Origin: Elmis aenea
Taxonomy: Eukaryota; Arthropoda; Insecta; Coleoptera; Elmidae
DNA length: 64,000 nucleotides
Direction: 5' to 3'
Assembly (NCBI GenBank): GCA_947652605.1
Contig: OX393577.1
Location: forward strand, 23,563,466-23,627,465
This document shows positions 35,570-46,620 of the stretch, piece by piece. Each line of letters starts with the position of its first letter. Position 1 is the first letter of the stretch. The translations under genes and the position numbers were made by a program. The notes under the pieces were generated by a model that was not told the origin of the DNA, ran no database searches, and worked only from the letters and a program-made list of their open reading frames with translations.

Positions 35570-36200
35570 AAAAAAACGGCCAAGGCCTTATACATTGTCA
35601 AATTTTTAAAAACTGTGAAAGGCTATAAAAAATACTTTTAGTCGGTCTCTTAAGAAATTTTGGTCTTGATGCACTGCATAAATGTTTTTTAACATTTCTA
35701 CGGACAATGAGGCTTAGAGAACAATTTTTGATTATTTAACATCAGTAATTATTATAAGAGTATACACTTGGCAAATTTTTAAAACATTTTTAAAGCTGTA
35801 AAAAATATTTTTAGTTGATTTCTTAACGAATTCTTAGCCATTACGCATTGCATTATGATTTTTAACATTTGTACAAATAGTTAGGCCCATAGAACTTTTT
35901 GAATTATTTGACAAACATTATTTTAAGGGCATATACTTGGCAAATTTTTAAAAACTTTGAAGAACTATAAAAAAAAAATGTATTTGGTTTCTTAACAAAT
36001 TTGCATTGCATAAGCGTTGTTTAACATTTCTACAGAAAATTAGGCCCATAAATTATTTTTTAATTATTTGACAACAATTATTCCAAGGGTATACACTATA
36101 AAAAATATTTTTATTTGGTTTCTTAACGAATTTTTGCTCCTTATGCATTGCATAAGTGTTGTTTAAAATTTTCTACAGACACTTAGGTTCACAAAAAAAC
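35570..36200. repeat. Tandem repeat, about 145-175-bp units, about four copies
   Basis: The same ordered blocks recur: TATAAAAAATATTTTT, TTCTTAACGAATT, ATGCATTGCATAAG, AACATTTCTACAGACAA, TTAGGCCCATA and TATTTGACAACAATTATT. The AACATTTCTAC anchor lies at 35691, 35864, 36023 and about 36165. A lone diverged unit lies at 31980-32110. Units differ by tens of percent, so the array is old. It could be a minor satellite or an expansion of a local sequence. Confidence 0.8.
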
Positions 36201-36769
36201 TGATTTTTAAATTTTTTCGAACGTTAACAGCTTAATAACGTGAAAATTGTTTCAAGCATCAGGAAATAAGCCAGTAATAATATAAGAATGTTTATTTCAC
36301 GTTAAAGCACATTTCATGTTTCCAGACGTATCTTATAACTGACAAACACTAAAAGCGATCCTACCAGTGAATAAATTTACGTCGGAAGTGTATTCTCAAC
36401 TGCCTCACTTATTTGAAATATCGAACTCCATAAAAATATTGGATAAGTTTACTGAGGGAAAGTGCAAAATGCGATTTATATTGGCAACTTAGCGAATTGA
36501 ATTGGCAGTTGGCCCGCTTGCTATCTTTAGCGAACAGCACACCCCAACCGAAACCAACTCAAATAAATCTACATCTTAACTTAAAAACTTTTCGGGATGT
36601 ATCGAAAGTTTTCTAGCCGATATGTTATGGATTCATTTATATCAATCGTCGGATAAGGGCGAGTTTACCAGAATAATTTTGCAGAACAATAATAAAATCA
36701 ATTACATTTTAAAACGGTGGTTACTTAAGTATGCTTAGTGTACTGTTTTACTTCTAATAAATAGCTGAA
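36201..36769. other. Stretch without recognised genes
   Basis: No motif, repeat or ORF of note. Confidence 0.6.
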
Positions 36770-37188
36770 TAGTATATATTACATAACAGGAGTTGTAAGA
36801 AGCATATTACGCACGACTGGAACAGTTATGCACGGAGCCGCGTAGCGGCGAGTGCGTATTTATGTCCACGAGTGCGTAATTATTGCTTTACAACTAGTGT
36901 TATGCAGCTTACTTTTTCTACGAACACACGATACATACGATTATAACGGCTTTTTGGCTAATATACACATGTAATTACGTTGTCTTGTCAATTTTGACAT
37001 TTCTAGACAAGTGCGCGTTTTGCTTACCGTGCGTTATAACTGGTTATAACCTTATAACTTACTATGCATACAGGCAGTGTTTGACGTAAGGCTACTTCGA
37101 TCTTTCTATACAAGTGTGCGTTTTGCTTACCGTGCGTCAAGACCCTACTATGCATGCAGGCTGTACGGTGTCATTTACATTAATGGTA
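36770..37188 (-). repeat. Dispersed repeat TGCATGCA family, copy C
   Basis: Reverse orientation relative to copies B and D. It ends ATGCATGCAGGCTGTAC (to 37166) and then GTCATTTACATTAATGG, which continues the homology to copy D. Homology is then interrupted by the TIR element at 37189-38133 and resumes at 38134 (TAGTAGAAAAAAG). Confidence 0.85.
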
Positions 37189-38133
37189 AGGTACCTGAGC
37201 CGAATAAAGCCCAGCACTAAATAAGGCCCACTTTTGAATTTACCGCTTAAAAACGCACTGTACGTCCGGTCCGGAGTTTGTTTAAATTAAAAGATGTGTT
37301 ATGAGAACCAGTTAAAAGGGCCAAGGAGCATTAAAACCGGCAACAACGCGTTTTGTTTAGTGCAACAAAACTTTGTGACGCAGTGAGTGCACGTGTCGTT
37401 TTTATAAAAATCCGCTATAACAAATCGTAAGTATTTTAAAAAGTTTGTTAATTATACTTTATTTTATGGTTTTATATGACATATTATAATATTATTGAAC
37501 TTCCCAACTGTAGAAAATAACAAATTTATATGTGGATCATTTGGAATTTATATATTTTTTTAGGAACCACGCATTCGTCAAATAAGGCCCAGGTATATGG
37601 ATGGTCATTGGGCCTTTTTGTTACAGTTGATATTATGGCCAAAACAACCAACAAGAAGGAAGTAAAAAAAGTTATGTGTTGGGCTTAGACCAGAGAACAA
37701 CGATTTTCAATACTGCTAATTTTTGAGAAGCTAAAAGTACGCTCAAATGGCAAAAAATTTTAAAAGATGAATTCTAAGTTAAAAATAATTGTGATGTTCT
37801 ATAGTAGAGTAAACTCTTAAGGAATATTGTTTTTGTGATAAATAATAATTTAAAACTGATTTCGAAGATAATGTTCTGTTTCTTTGTTATTCCTAATTTA
37901 TTTTCACTTTGGGCCTTAAAATATACATACGCATATAATATGGCCCAATATGAGAGTTTAGAAAAACAATTTTTGTTTGTTCTTTAAATATATTTTATGT
38001 AGAAGGCATATTTTATTTTTGTTACTAATGGAAATAAAGAATTTAATCTCACTTACTGTATTTTAATGTTCCTCCAAATAAATTTATTAAAAATGAATAT
38101 TAATTAAGTGGACCTTATTCAGCTCAGGTACCT
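37189..38133. mobile_element. TIR element with AGGTACCTGAGC ends, TA duplication
   Basis: Left end AGGTACCTGAGCCGAATAAAG and right end complement CTTATTCAGCTCAGGTACCT, flanked by TA at 37187-37188 and 38134-38135. The site exists without the insertion in copy D of the host repeat (AGTGGTAGTAGAAAA, minus strand at about 41093-41107), which proves both boundaries. ATAAGGCCCA-like motifs recur subterminally. A short frame from about 37635 (MAKTTNKKEVKKV) might be a relic of a pogo/psq N-terminus, but this is weak. Confidence 0.9.
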
Positions 38134-38184
38134 TAGTAGAAAAAAGAAGTTTAAAGTTTATAAGTTGCGAATAATATTTTAGTA

Positions 38185-39492
38185 GTCTTGCCATAAGTTC
38201 TGTCCCTACTTTTCAAAGACCTCTACATAATTTTCAATTGACTTTTTTGTATTTGTTTGTAAATCATAACTGAAGTTGGCCCTAAACTATTTTAAACAAA
38301 ACATTTTATCTCGATATGTCAAACAGGAAACATGGAGTGCGGTGTCAAAGAGGACCGTATTGCGGTAATCGCGTTGCACACGTGTAATAAAACACCACGT
38401 GAGATTTTTAACTTGCTGAAACTTTTGGAAATAACAAAAAAATTTATTCATCGAACCATAAATCGATTCAATGAGATGTCTTCTGTCGATGACAGACCAA
38501 GAAGCGGTCGGCCACGTGAGACAAGGACTAGAGCGGTTGTCAAAGCTGTCGCCGAAAGAATTCGCAGAAATCCGCTCCGAAAGCAAAAAATCATGGCAAG
38601 GGAAATGAAAATCCCTTCAAGAACCATGTCACGAATTATTAAGGAAGACCCTGGACTTGGTGCTTCTCGAAGAAGGATAGGTCAGCTGTTGACTGCAACT
38701 TTACGTCAAACAAGAGCCACAAGAGCAGAGATTACATCAGCGACACGCGAAAGGTAATCATCGAAAAATTATTTTTACAGATGAAAAAATTTTCACTGTC
38801 GAAGAAAAGTTTAACCAGCAAAACGATAGAATTTATGCTCACAGGTCTCGGGAAGCCGCCGAAAAAATTCCGAAGGTGGAAAGAGGGCATCACCCGGCTT
38901 CCTTGATGGTTTGGTGGGGAGTATCGTACGAGAACGGCACACAATTGCATTTATGTGAACAGGGAGTAAAAACACGCGCAGTCAACTACCAAAGCGACAT
39001 TTTGGAGCGGGTGGTGAAGCCCTTAAGCGATACTTTGTTTGCAGGAAAGCACTGGATATTCCAACAAGATTCAGCACCGGCACACAAAGCCAGGACGACA
39101 CAACGCTGGTTAGAAGTCAATTTGCCAGAATTTATCGCCGCTGAAGATTGGCCTTCTGGAAGTCCAGACCTCAATCCTTTGGACTACCGATTGTGGAATA
39201 TTTTAGAGGAAAAAGCTTGCTCTAAAGTCCATCGAAATATCGAGGCGCTAAAAGCAGATTTGGTGAAAGCAGCAGCTTCGATACCGGTTGAAGTCATTCG
39301 TGCTGCGATAGATGAGTGACCGGAACGTTTGCAGAAGTGTGTGAGGGCAAAAGGTGGACATTTTGAGTAGTTTTAATATTTTTTGTATAGTTTGGTAACT
39401 AAAGAATAAATTATATAATATTACCTTGCATTTGTTTTATTTCCTCTATAAATTAGGCGTCTTTGAATAAGGGACAGAACTTATGGTAAGAC
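38185..39492 (+). mobile_element. DD37D (maT-like) mariner element, 1308 bp
   Basis: The terminal inverted repeats begin GTCTTGCCATAAGTTCTGTC at the left and complement GTCTTACCATAAGTTCTGTC at the right. They extend about 35 bp to CAAAGAC and are flanked by TA (38183-38184 and 39493-39494). It contains one nearly full-length transposase gene. Its GC content is higher than the flanks, suggesting a fairly recent arrival compared with the surrounding elements. Confidence 0.93.
38332..39370 (+). pseudogene. DD37D mariner transposase, two breaks
   Basis: The N-terminal part (38332-38757) has two helix-turn-helix regions separated by the basic DRPRSGRPRETRT motif (about residues 54-66), which bind the terminal repeats in this family. 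The first catalytic Asp lies in IFTDEK (GAT at 38780), just beyond a frameshift that ends the first frame at 38757. The second frame has WWGVSYENGT, then QQDSAPAHKA with the second Asp. SPDLNPLDYRLW carries the third Asp, 37 residues after the second, giving DD37D. A TGA at about 39317 replaces an expected Trp (DE-stop-PERL), after which the reading continues to RAKGGHFE and a stop at 39370. All three catalytic Asp codons survive, but the frameshift and stop make the gene inactive as it stands. Confidence 0.92.
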
Positions 39493-41124
39493 TATGTATA
39501 TGTATCATTCTTCTAGTGATTTTTTTTTAAATATGTCAGTTATATATTTGATTTAATATTTTTATCAAAATAAGTGAATTGATTTTTAGTATAGCTATAA
39601 AGAGTTAGTTAACAAAAATTTAAAAAAATATAGGTACCTATATTTGCATTATTTCGAATGCATTCAATAAACTTTTTAACCTAAATTTTCCTAAGAATGC
39701 CATGAAAGTAAATTGCTTCCAAATTTCTGTAAGGGACAAGCCATTATCTTCTGTATAGCCGATGCATTTCAAGAAATTCAATTTGGAATTTAAATTTTCT
39801 ATTACGTTTACGACAACCATTAACTCGATGTAGTTGATCGGAGATAATCTTAAACGAATTAGTTGAAAAGCGTTTTTTTTACTTATTTAATAGCATGGTC
39901 GATATTTGCATTAAGTTTTGAATCGCCGTTCTGCATAAAGAGTAGTTATGGGGAGTGTTTTCTTTATAGTACTGTAAATTCATTTTGTGTTCATGAACAG
40001 GGATTATAATCTGTTTGTAGTTGCATGATTTTCTTAATTTGCATGAAGAGTAATTAATATGGTTGAATTTTCTATGTCTGTCGTCTGCAGACCCTGGAGG
40101 TCTGCTGTTCCCTTATTGTAATATGGAGGTGTTAATTGAGGTTACCGAACTGTGTTACTGTTTATGGATAGCACACAGTGTCATTTGCACGTTGAATGAA
40201 CATAAATTTAAAGTTTGTTCTTACAGTATTGTTGTGAACAGATGTTGCTAGCAACGGTGGTTGTTTAGTACACAATAATTTACTTGTTGAGTAGAACTGA
40301 ATGATTACCATATGCTTTAGTAATATATAACACAGTGTAAATTATTATCGAAAACAATTAAGTTAATAGTCGGTCGTTAATTAAATTTATGTGGCAATAT
40401 CACATTGCTAATAGTTTAAGACGCATATTAATATAATTTCAGACATACAGCATAATAGATTGTTGAAGTTTTCTCTAAAAACCGCAGAACGTTGTAGATT
40501 TCTTGAAGGTCTAACTTTATTTCGCTATGCACACTATAATAGTTGGTATAAAACGTAATATTCTCCAATGAAGTTGCAACAAACATTTCGTTTTACGAGA
40601 ATTCCGTTTTCAACCGCTTCTGAAATAATCCTGTTTAGCGTTTGTTGGTCAATTTGCTTGCCTAGCTATTTCTCTCTCAATTGAAATTAAATTAAGGCAT
40701 TTAATTGTTTCATAAACTGCCAACATAAAAACGTCCAAATTAAAATAATTACCGAGAAATATTCTGAATTTCTCCCAATGCCATGCTTAATCAATTAAGA
40801 AAAACAGTTATTGTCTTTAACTTTTGGAAATATAACAAAATACTTTCTATATTAAACAAGGACCAATGGTAAAAAGTATGTGTAAAAAGTATTGTATATG
40901 AAATCTATGAGTTAATGATTCACTTAGACGTCATTAAATATACTTTTAACAGGTAACTTAGCAATCAAAATTTATCTTTTTGGTAAAAGATTAAATTTTA
41001 ATGTTATTATAATCCTAAATTTATTCATAATTTTTGCCCTCTACAAATGCATTATTGGCAGCATCTGCATTCTATTTGATGTTAATTTTTTTTTCTACTA
41101 CCACTAATGTAAATGACTCTTGCT
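39493..41124. other. Stretch without recognised genes
   Basis: Only short chance ORFs. A small perfect hairpin, GCAGACC-CTGGA-GGTCTGC, lies at about 40086-40104. The last 35 bases belong to the extended edge of repeat copy D and provide the empty site for the element at 37189-38133. Confidence 0.55.
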
Positions 41125-41632
41125 GTACAGCCTGCATGCATAGTAAAGGGTAGTTCACACGGTTACATTTGGTTTCGCGACTTTTGATGTCGCGACATCA
41201 AATGTCGTCGTCTAAACAGCCTGATGGCGCGATGCCACGATGTCACGACGCAAGTGCCGCGATGTCGCGACATCGATATTGACAGTTCGTCATTTGACGT
41301 AAGCCTACCATACTTGGGTAGTTCACACGGTGACATTTGATGTCGCGACATGTGAGTCCTAACGCATGCATAACTGAGTTATAACGCACGGTAAGCAAAA
41401 CGCACACTTGTCTAGAAATGTCAAAGTAGGCTTACGTCAAAATTGACAAGACAACGTAATTACATGTGTATATTAGCCAAAAAACCGACAAAATCGTATG
41501 TATTATGTTCGTAGAAAAAATAAGCTACATAACACGAGTTGTAAAGCAATTACGCACTCGTGAAAATACGCACTTTCTACTCGTGCGTAATATGCTTCTT
41601 ACAACCTCTTGTTATGTAATATACTGTATTAT
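41125..41632 (+). repeat. Dispersed repeat TGCATGCA family, copy D, carrying a nested MITE
   Basis: It starts TACAGCCTGCATGCATAGT and is interrupted at 41148-41352. It resumes GCATGCATAACTGAGTTATA, then CGCACGGTAAGCAAAACGCA, and ends CTCTTGTTATGTAATATAC. It is the fullest copy and shows the uninterrupted left edge. Confidence 0.85.
41148..41352. mobile_element. Small MITE rich in GATGTCGCGACATC palindromes
   Basis: GGGTAGTTCACACGG begins the element at 41148 and recurs at 41316. Three TGTCGCGACA palindromes occur (about 41190, 41265 and 41342). A related fragment truncates the LINE at 27357. Inner text includes TTTGACGTAAGCCTAC, an inverted piece of the host repeat, so the insertion was accompanied by rearrangement. 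Exact ends are uncertain. Confidence 0.65.
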
Positions 41633-43499
41633 TACTTTTTAGCGGAATAGTTCATTTCCTTTCGTAAAATTCACAATTGTTTTGTTGTAGGAATGTCTTT
41701 CTTTTGTTGCAATAAGTGTCTTCTAGCTTTTGTACTCAATTTTAAAACTTGATAACTCTATAACAGCCAACAACAAAGAATACTTAAAAAGTATACGCTA
41801 ATAAATGTAATTGCCACATAAAGCAAATATTTGCTATAAATGTCATAATAAAACTCGTATAATACAGATATTTCAGAGGTAATAATTACCATGGAAATTA
41901 TTCATAAACAACCTAATTACTTTTATGGGTCTGAATATCGTGCCAGCGCATTTTATTATCGCAGTATTATTGTATGTTGTAGGGTGGCAATTATGCTACT
42001 ATAGCGTATACCACAACAAATACAATTTCCATATTTTAATGATAAAAAAAATTAATTGCACAGTGCACAGTTTTTTGCAGTGCATACGTTCAGTACTAAA
42101 TGATTTTGACAATCGCTTTTAATTAAATTATTCAGTGGTTATGTGGCGATAATTTGTTACCGCCAATTAAAGACTAAATGTTATTAATAAACAATTTTGT
42201 TTGCATCATGAATGTTTTAAAGAACTGCTTTTATTACAGAAAGAACCAAATCGTTTGCCAAACAATGTTTACATCGAATGTTGTTTCTAGTATGAATTAA
42301 AATCAATGCTTTAGTTTATGTGTTAATGATATTGCTTTACTAGCCTTTTGTTACTTGTAATATGTAATAAGTACATTAAAACACTACAAAACGCTTTATT
42401 GCTGAACGAACAACACACATTTATCAAGAAAAAAGTTGTAACCTTTTTCGTCTGTACAATTTGATTCCAGACGAAAAATATTAATTTTATTAAAAACTGC
42501 AGTAAAACTCTTTAATTAGTATGAAATTCTTGTGACGGATTAGGCAATTGATTGTAACACGTGCATTATTTATTATAAATGAGATTGCAATTGACGAACA
42601 GACGAAAGTCTTGAAGTCATCAGAGACCCTTCTTTAAAAAAGACAATCGATTATTCAAAAAACTTATTTACATGTAACATTTTTCTTGCATAAATATTTG
42701 ATATTTAGATTATGTTCCTACTTTTATTCTTTCCATCTAGGAATAGCCTTGCGTACTTAAAGGATAAGCTTTTGATCAGTGTTAAGTTAGACCAAAGCAG
42801 ATTCGGTGTAGTTCTTGGATAAGTTGTTAAACAGTTGGTCAGACAAAGTTTAGCAATGGAGCATATGTGACATCTGTATTACTATGAAAATGCTTTATCT
42901 GACTTGCTATAGTAGCGACTATCCAGGTACACAACCAATACACTACTTAAGGAAAACTGTATAACCAAGTAAAGATTGCTATTTTACGCAAATTTTGACT
43001 TAGATATCTAAATTATATTACAGAGACCGATAATTATTTACAGGTCAAAGTAGTTCTTTCGTAAATACTATAATAGATGGGAAGTAGTCGTCCAAGGTAA
43101 AAATAATTTACTACATGACCAACCTTCTGAAATTTAGTCAAATTGCGTGCGATGTTTAGTTAGGTTATGCAGATGTTTGTGTTGACAGTTGGGAAAAAAT
43201 TATTTTATTGCACGAACTTCAAAAATTATTAAAATTACTCGTCATTATTACAATAGGGTGAGTTTTTGGTATCTCCTGTTTTATTACTAATAGCTTGACC
43301 TAATTGTCATTATTATCGGCAACAATGTTATTTTTCTTGCTCATTTCACTGCCATGTGTTTAAAAGCAGTAATTAAAAAAATTATTTGGGTAAGTGGTTC
43401 ATACGACCAGAAATACTTACTTTAATATCTAGTGACTCTCAACATGGTATTAAATTAACATATGGCATGTATGCGATTTTTTGCTAATTATCTCCTTTG
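41633..43499. other. Stretch without recognised genes
   Basis: Short ORFs only (65 codons at 41925-42122, hydrophobic start, unrecognised). No terminal repeats noticed. Confidence 0.6.
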
Positions 43500-43956
43500 A
43501 ATAAAGAGCCACAAAGACGCTTTAATTAGGACAGTTGCGAAATTTGGTGCTGAATTCAAATCTAAAAAAAAAAGTGCCATGTCTCTTGTAGTTAAAAAGT
43601 TACAAAGATAAATCAAAATTGTTTTTTTTGATTCATTTTCATTATTTGTAAGGATATCAAAAAAACATTGTTTTTCTTTTCGCAACTTTTTATTCTCTAT
43701 ACGCTGCTCTAGTTAGATTTTGAGTCAGACGTTTCGTCACAATTTCGGACCATCCTCAACTTTGCTTTAGAAGATAGCAGTAAAAATTCTTAATACAAAT
43801 TGTTTTTATATTTTGAATGCTTCTTAAAATGAAGGAAACAAGAAAAAAAAAACGTTTTTATCTCGTTTCCACTTGAATTTGAATCAAAATGATCTTGGGA
43901 CTTTATTTCAAATTCGAATTCAGCACCAATTTCGCAATTGTTCATGAAATACCCTG
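43500..43956. mobile_element. Foldback DNA element 7, CAGGGTATTTC type, left end decayed
   Basis: The right end ATGAAATACCCTG stops at 43956 next to TA. The block CAATTGCGAAATTGGTGCTGAA (minus strand at the right) pairs with CAGTTGCGAAATTTGGTGC at about 43530. The left terminus is not recognisable. The centre carries a GAGGATGG...GACGAAACGTC tract on the minus strand (43725-43766). Confidence 0.7.
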
Positions 43957-45132
43957 TATTTATTTCCAAGCATGACATGCTATTGTGCGTATTGGCAAAA
44001 TATTTATACAGATTTTTTTAATTCACACTGCCAGGTCAAAACGTCAAAAAGTATTCGTTTTGTTGTGTAACTATATCTGTAACATATCTCGACAGTATTG
44101 TATTTCTTAAAACCCAACAATAGCCGATTCCTATCGGGGCCCTGTACTTTAGCTGTGATCACTATCACACCATTAGACATGCAGAGTCATCGCCCATTGA
44201 ATTGTAAATTATTATAACAATATGCGCCTCACAAGTTGTCTGAATATTTAAACTAGTTAATAAGCTATTCTTAAGACTGTATATTTCAATAAATTCACTA
44301 GTTAATGAGCACTGCCACTAAACAAATGCCTATTCAAAAGTTTTTACTTTTGTTAAGGGTTAATGCAGGCAGTGATATTCCCAAAAACTGTGGTATATTA
44401 ATGGAACTTACAAAAAACTTTGTAAATTTATCGTTACAAAGCATTCTTGGACTATCAAAACTTTCAATCTATGCAAACTAAATATTTTAAATTTTTTAAT
44501 CCCTTGCTTTTTAATTATGTTCACGAAATCAGATTTTAAACCGGGGAATCCATTGTAGGAAAAATTAAACTAAATATAATTCTGACACAAAATTATACAT
44601 GCTTATGCTTACTTCATTAATTTTAAACTGTTACATTTAGTAAATATTTAATACAAAATCTTTAGAACAAGAAGCAAGAAATTAACAAAATTCAAATTGT
44701 ATTTTAGCCTTCACGTACCTACTTGAAGCAAAATCGAATAATAAAGTTATTTTTTTAGTTATTCAAAAATGTTATTACTTTAAAGGACGATTTTTTCGAA
44801 ATTAATGGTGACAAGAAGACGTATGTTCCTAAATGAGAGTTGATAGCGAAATATTTCTGGTTTTTAAAGCTCAATGGTGTAGTTTATTCTTTTTTTTTAA
44901 TCTCTTTTGTTTGGTGTTGGATTAGTATAAAGTTGTATTTATTTTCACTCCGAGCTTTCTATAATTTTCGATTTGGTTGTGGTTTGATTATTAACTCGAT
45001 TAATCAGGCTTGAGAGGCTGTGTTAATTTTTAATCTGAAAATTTTTCGAAAATCGAACCAGAGGCAAAACAAAAATCGTTTAAGAAACAAACCATTTTTT
45101 ACTAATAAACTTTTAGACCGGAGTTGCTAAGA
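43957..45132. other. Stretch without recognised genes
   Basis: No coding motif. A lone CGGGGCCCTG at about 44136-44145 resembles a hAT-type end, but no partner was seen. Confidence 0.55.
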
Positions 45133-45140
45133 TTCAAAGC

Positions 45141-46612
45141 CAGGGCCGGTCTTCTATATAGCGGGGCCCGGGTGCAAAATTTTTTTTGGGGCCCCCTATA
45201 AAAATTTCATTTGCAAAATTTTACATTAAATTAATTTAATTTAAATAATTAAATATATAGGTAATCACATAATTGTAATAAATTAAGATTTAAAATAAAC
45301 TCACAGTTATTTCTAGATCCAATATTTTGGGTTGGTATTTAATGCAGAGTGTAGAGTTGGTAATTGAAAAGCCCATTTTTAATTTTCAAAGTTAGTCGTT
45401 TTAACTTCTTTATTTTTGATGGATAATATTGCTAAGGAATTAAGTCTCTCTTGAGAAATTGTATATCTGATGTTTGTTTTAAATAATTTTAATTTACTAG
45501 ACGAGTGCTATGAACTGGCGGCAGTGACCAGAAGTGTTAAATAAATTTTAAGTGCAATATAAACGTTGGGGAAAATTTCTTAATAAATATTTTTTTAGAT
45601 AAATTTAAGCAGATTTATGGTTTGATTTTGAATGGGAATTTTTATTTTATTTTATTTTACATTAAAAAACTTTGTAAATTCTTTCTTGTTTAGGACATCC
45701 AAAATTTTTCATAAAATTTATTAACATATTCTTCTTATACTCCAGGCGAGCAAGTTATTGTAACAAAAAAATGTAATATTTTATAATTTTCCAAAATTTT
45801 AGAAGTGTTTTTAATCGTTCGTCTATTTGAGAAATGGCTAGGATTTATTGAGATTGTAAAAAATATCAAAATACTAGGTTAAAAAAGAAGAATGCAAAAA
45901 TTCACAGTAAAAAAAATGCCAAGCAAAATAATCTCCAGTAGAAAAGTTACATTCACAGTGGAAAAAAGATTATTTGCCACAGAAAAGATTCTTTTCTCAA
46001 TAAAAAAAAAATTATGCCGAGTTAAAGGTCCACAGTATGATTTATTTTTAACATTATACTTGGTAAAAAACAGTAGTTCTTTTGGTTTATTTAAAATTTA
46101 AAATAATGTAATTATAATAATGAATTATTAATAACAAAATAACAAAAAAGAAACTCCGCATTCCCATCTAGACAGTCCTTGAACATTTTTCTTACTTTTA
46201 TTTAATAATTTTCAAATTCAATTTTTTTAAATGTTAAAGTACGTGTTGCTCTGATTTTATTTTAAAAAAAGCTGATGCTAATGTCATGGCTTTGAAGCTA
46301 ACAATTTATTATTATTTCCTTATGTATCTTGCAACAGTTTAAATTTCTTTATTTTTGCTTTCTATTTCCAAAACGACATTATGGCATGTACAATTTGTAC
46401 TGAATGTCCTTTTATCCACTGTTAAACAGCTATTACTTTTCGGTAGTTTTTTTATTTTTGTTATGAAAGTTTTTACTTTATTAGAACCGATAAATATTTT
46501 CTTTTCAGTGGCACAAAATGTACAATCATTTTAATACATGCCATTTTGGGGCCCCCTAAATCGGGGGCCCGGGTGCATTGCACCCACTGCGCCCCCTACT
46601 TGACCGGCCCTG
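45141..46612 (-). mobile_element. hAT element (ZMYM1-like), 1472 bp, 8-bp duplication
   Basis: CAGGGCCGGTCTTC at the left and ...TTGACCGGCCCTG at the right are inverted termini. TTCAAAGC occurs on both sides (45133-45140 and 46613-46620), a perfect 8-bp duplication as made by hAT transposases. GGGGCCC-rich subterminal blocks are mirrored. Only the end of the transposase gene is recognisable, on the minus strand near the left terminus. Confidence 0.9.
45391..45730 (-). pseudogene. hAT transposase C-terminal dimerisation-domain remnant
   Basis: On the minus strand the reading includes NVYIALKIYLTLLVTAAS, then a stop, then SSSKLKLFKTNIRYTISQER and LNSLAILSIKNKE. This is the typical end of ZMYM1-type hAT transposases (V-T-A-S-x-E-R-S-F-S-K-L-K-L-I-K-x-x-L-R-S-T-M-x-Q-x-R-L). 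Upstream, NMLINFMKNFG-like text follows. Several stops and missing upstream domains (BED/TTF finger, DDE core) make it dead. Confidence 0.8.
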
Positions 46613-46620
46613 TTCAAAGC

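Noticed and set aside
35570..36200. CRISPR-like array
   Set aside because: Units are 145-175 bp, diverged throughout, with no constant short repeat alternating with unique spacers, and the sequence is eukaryotic.
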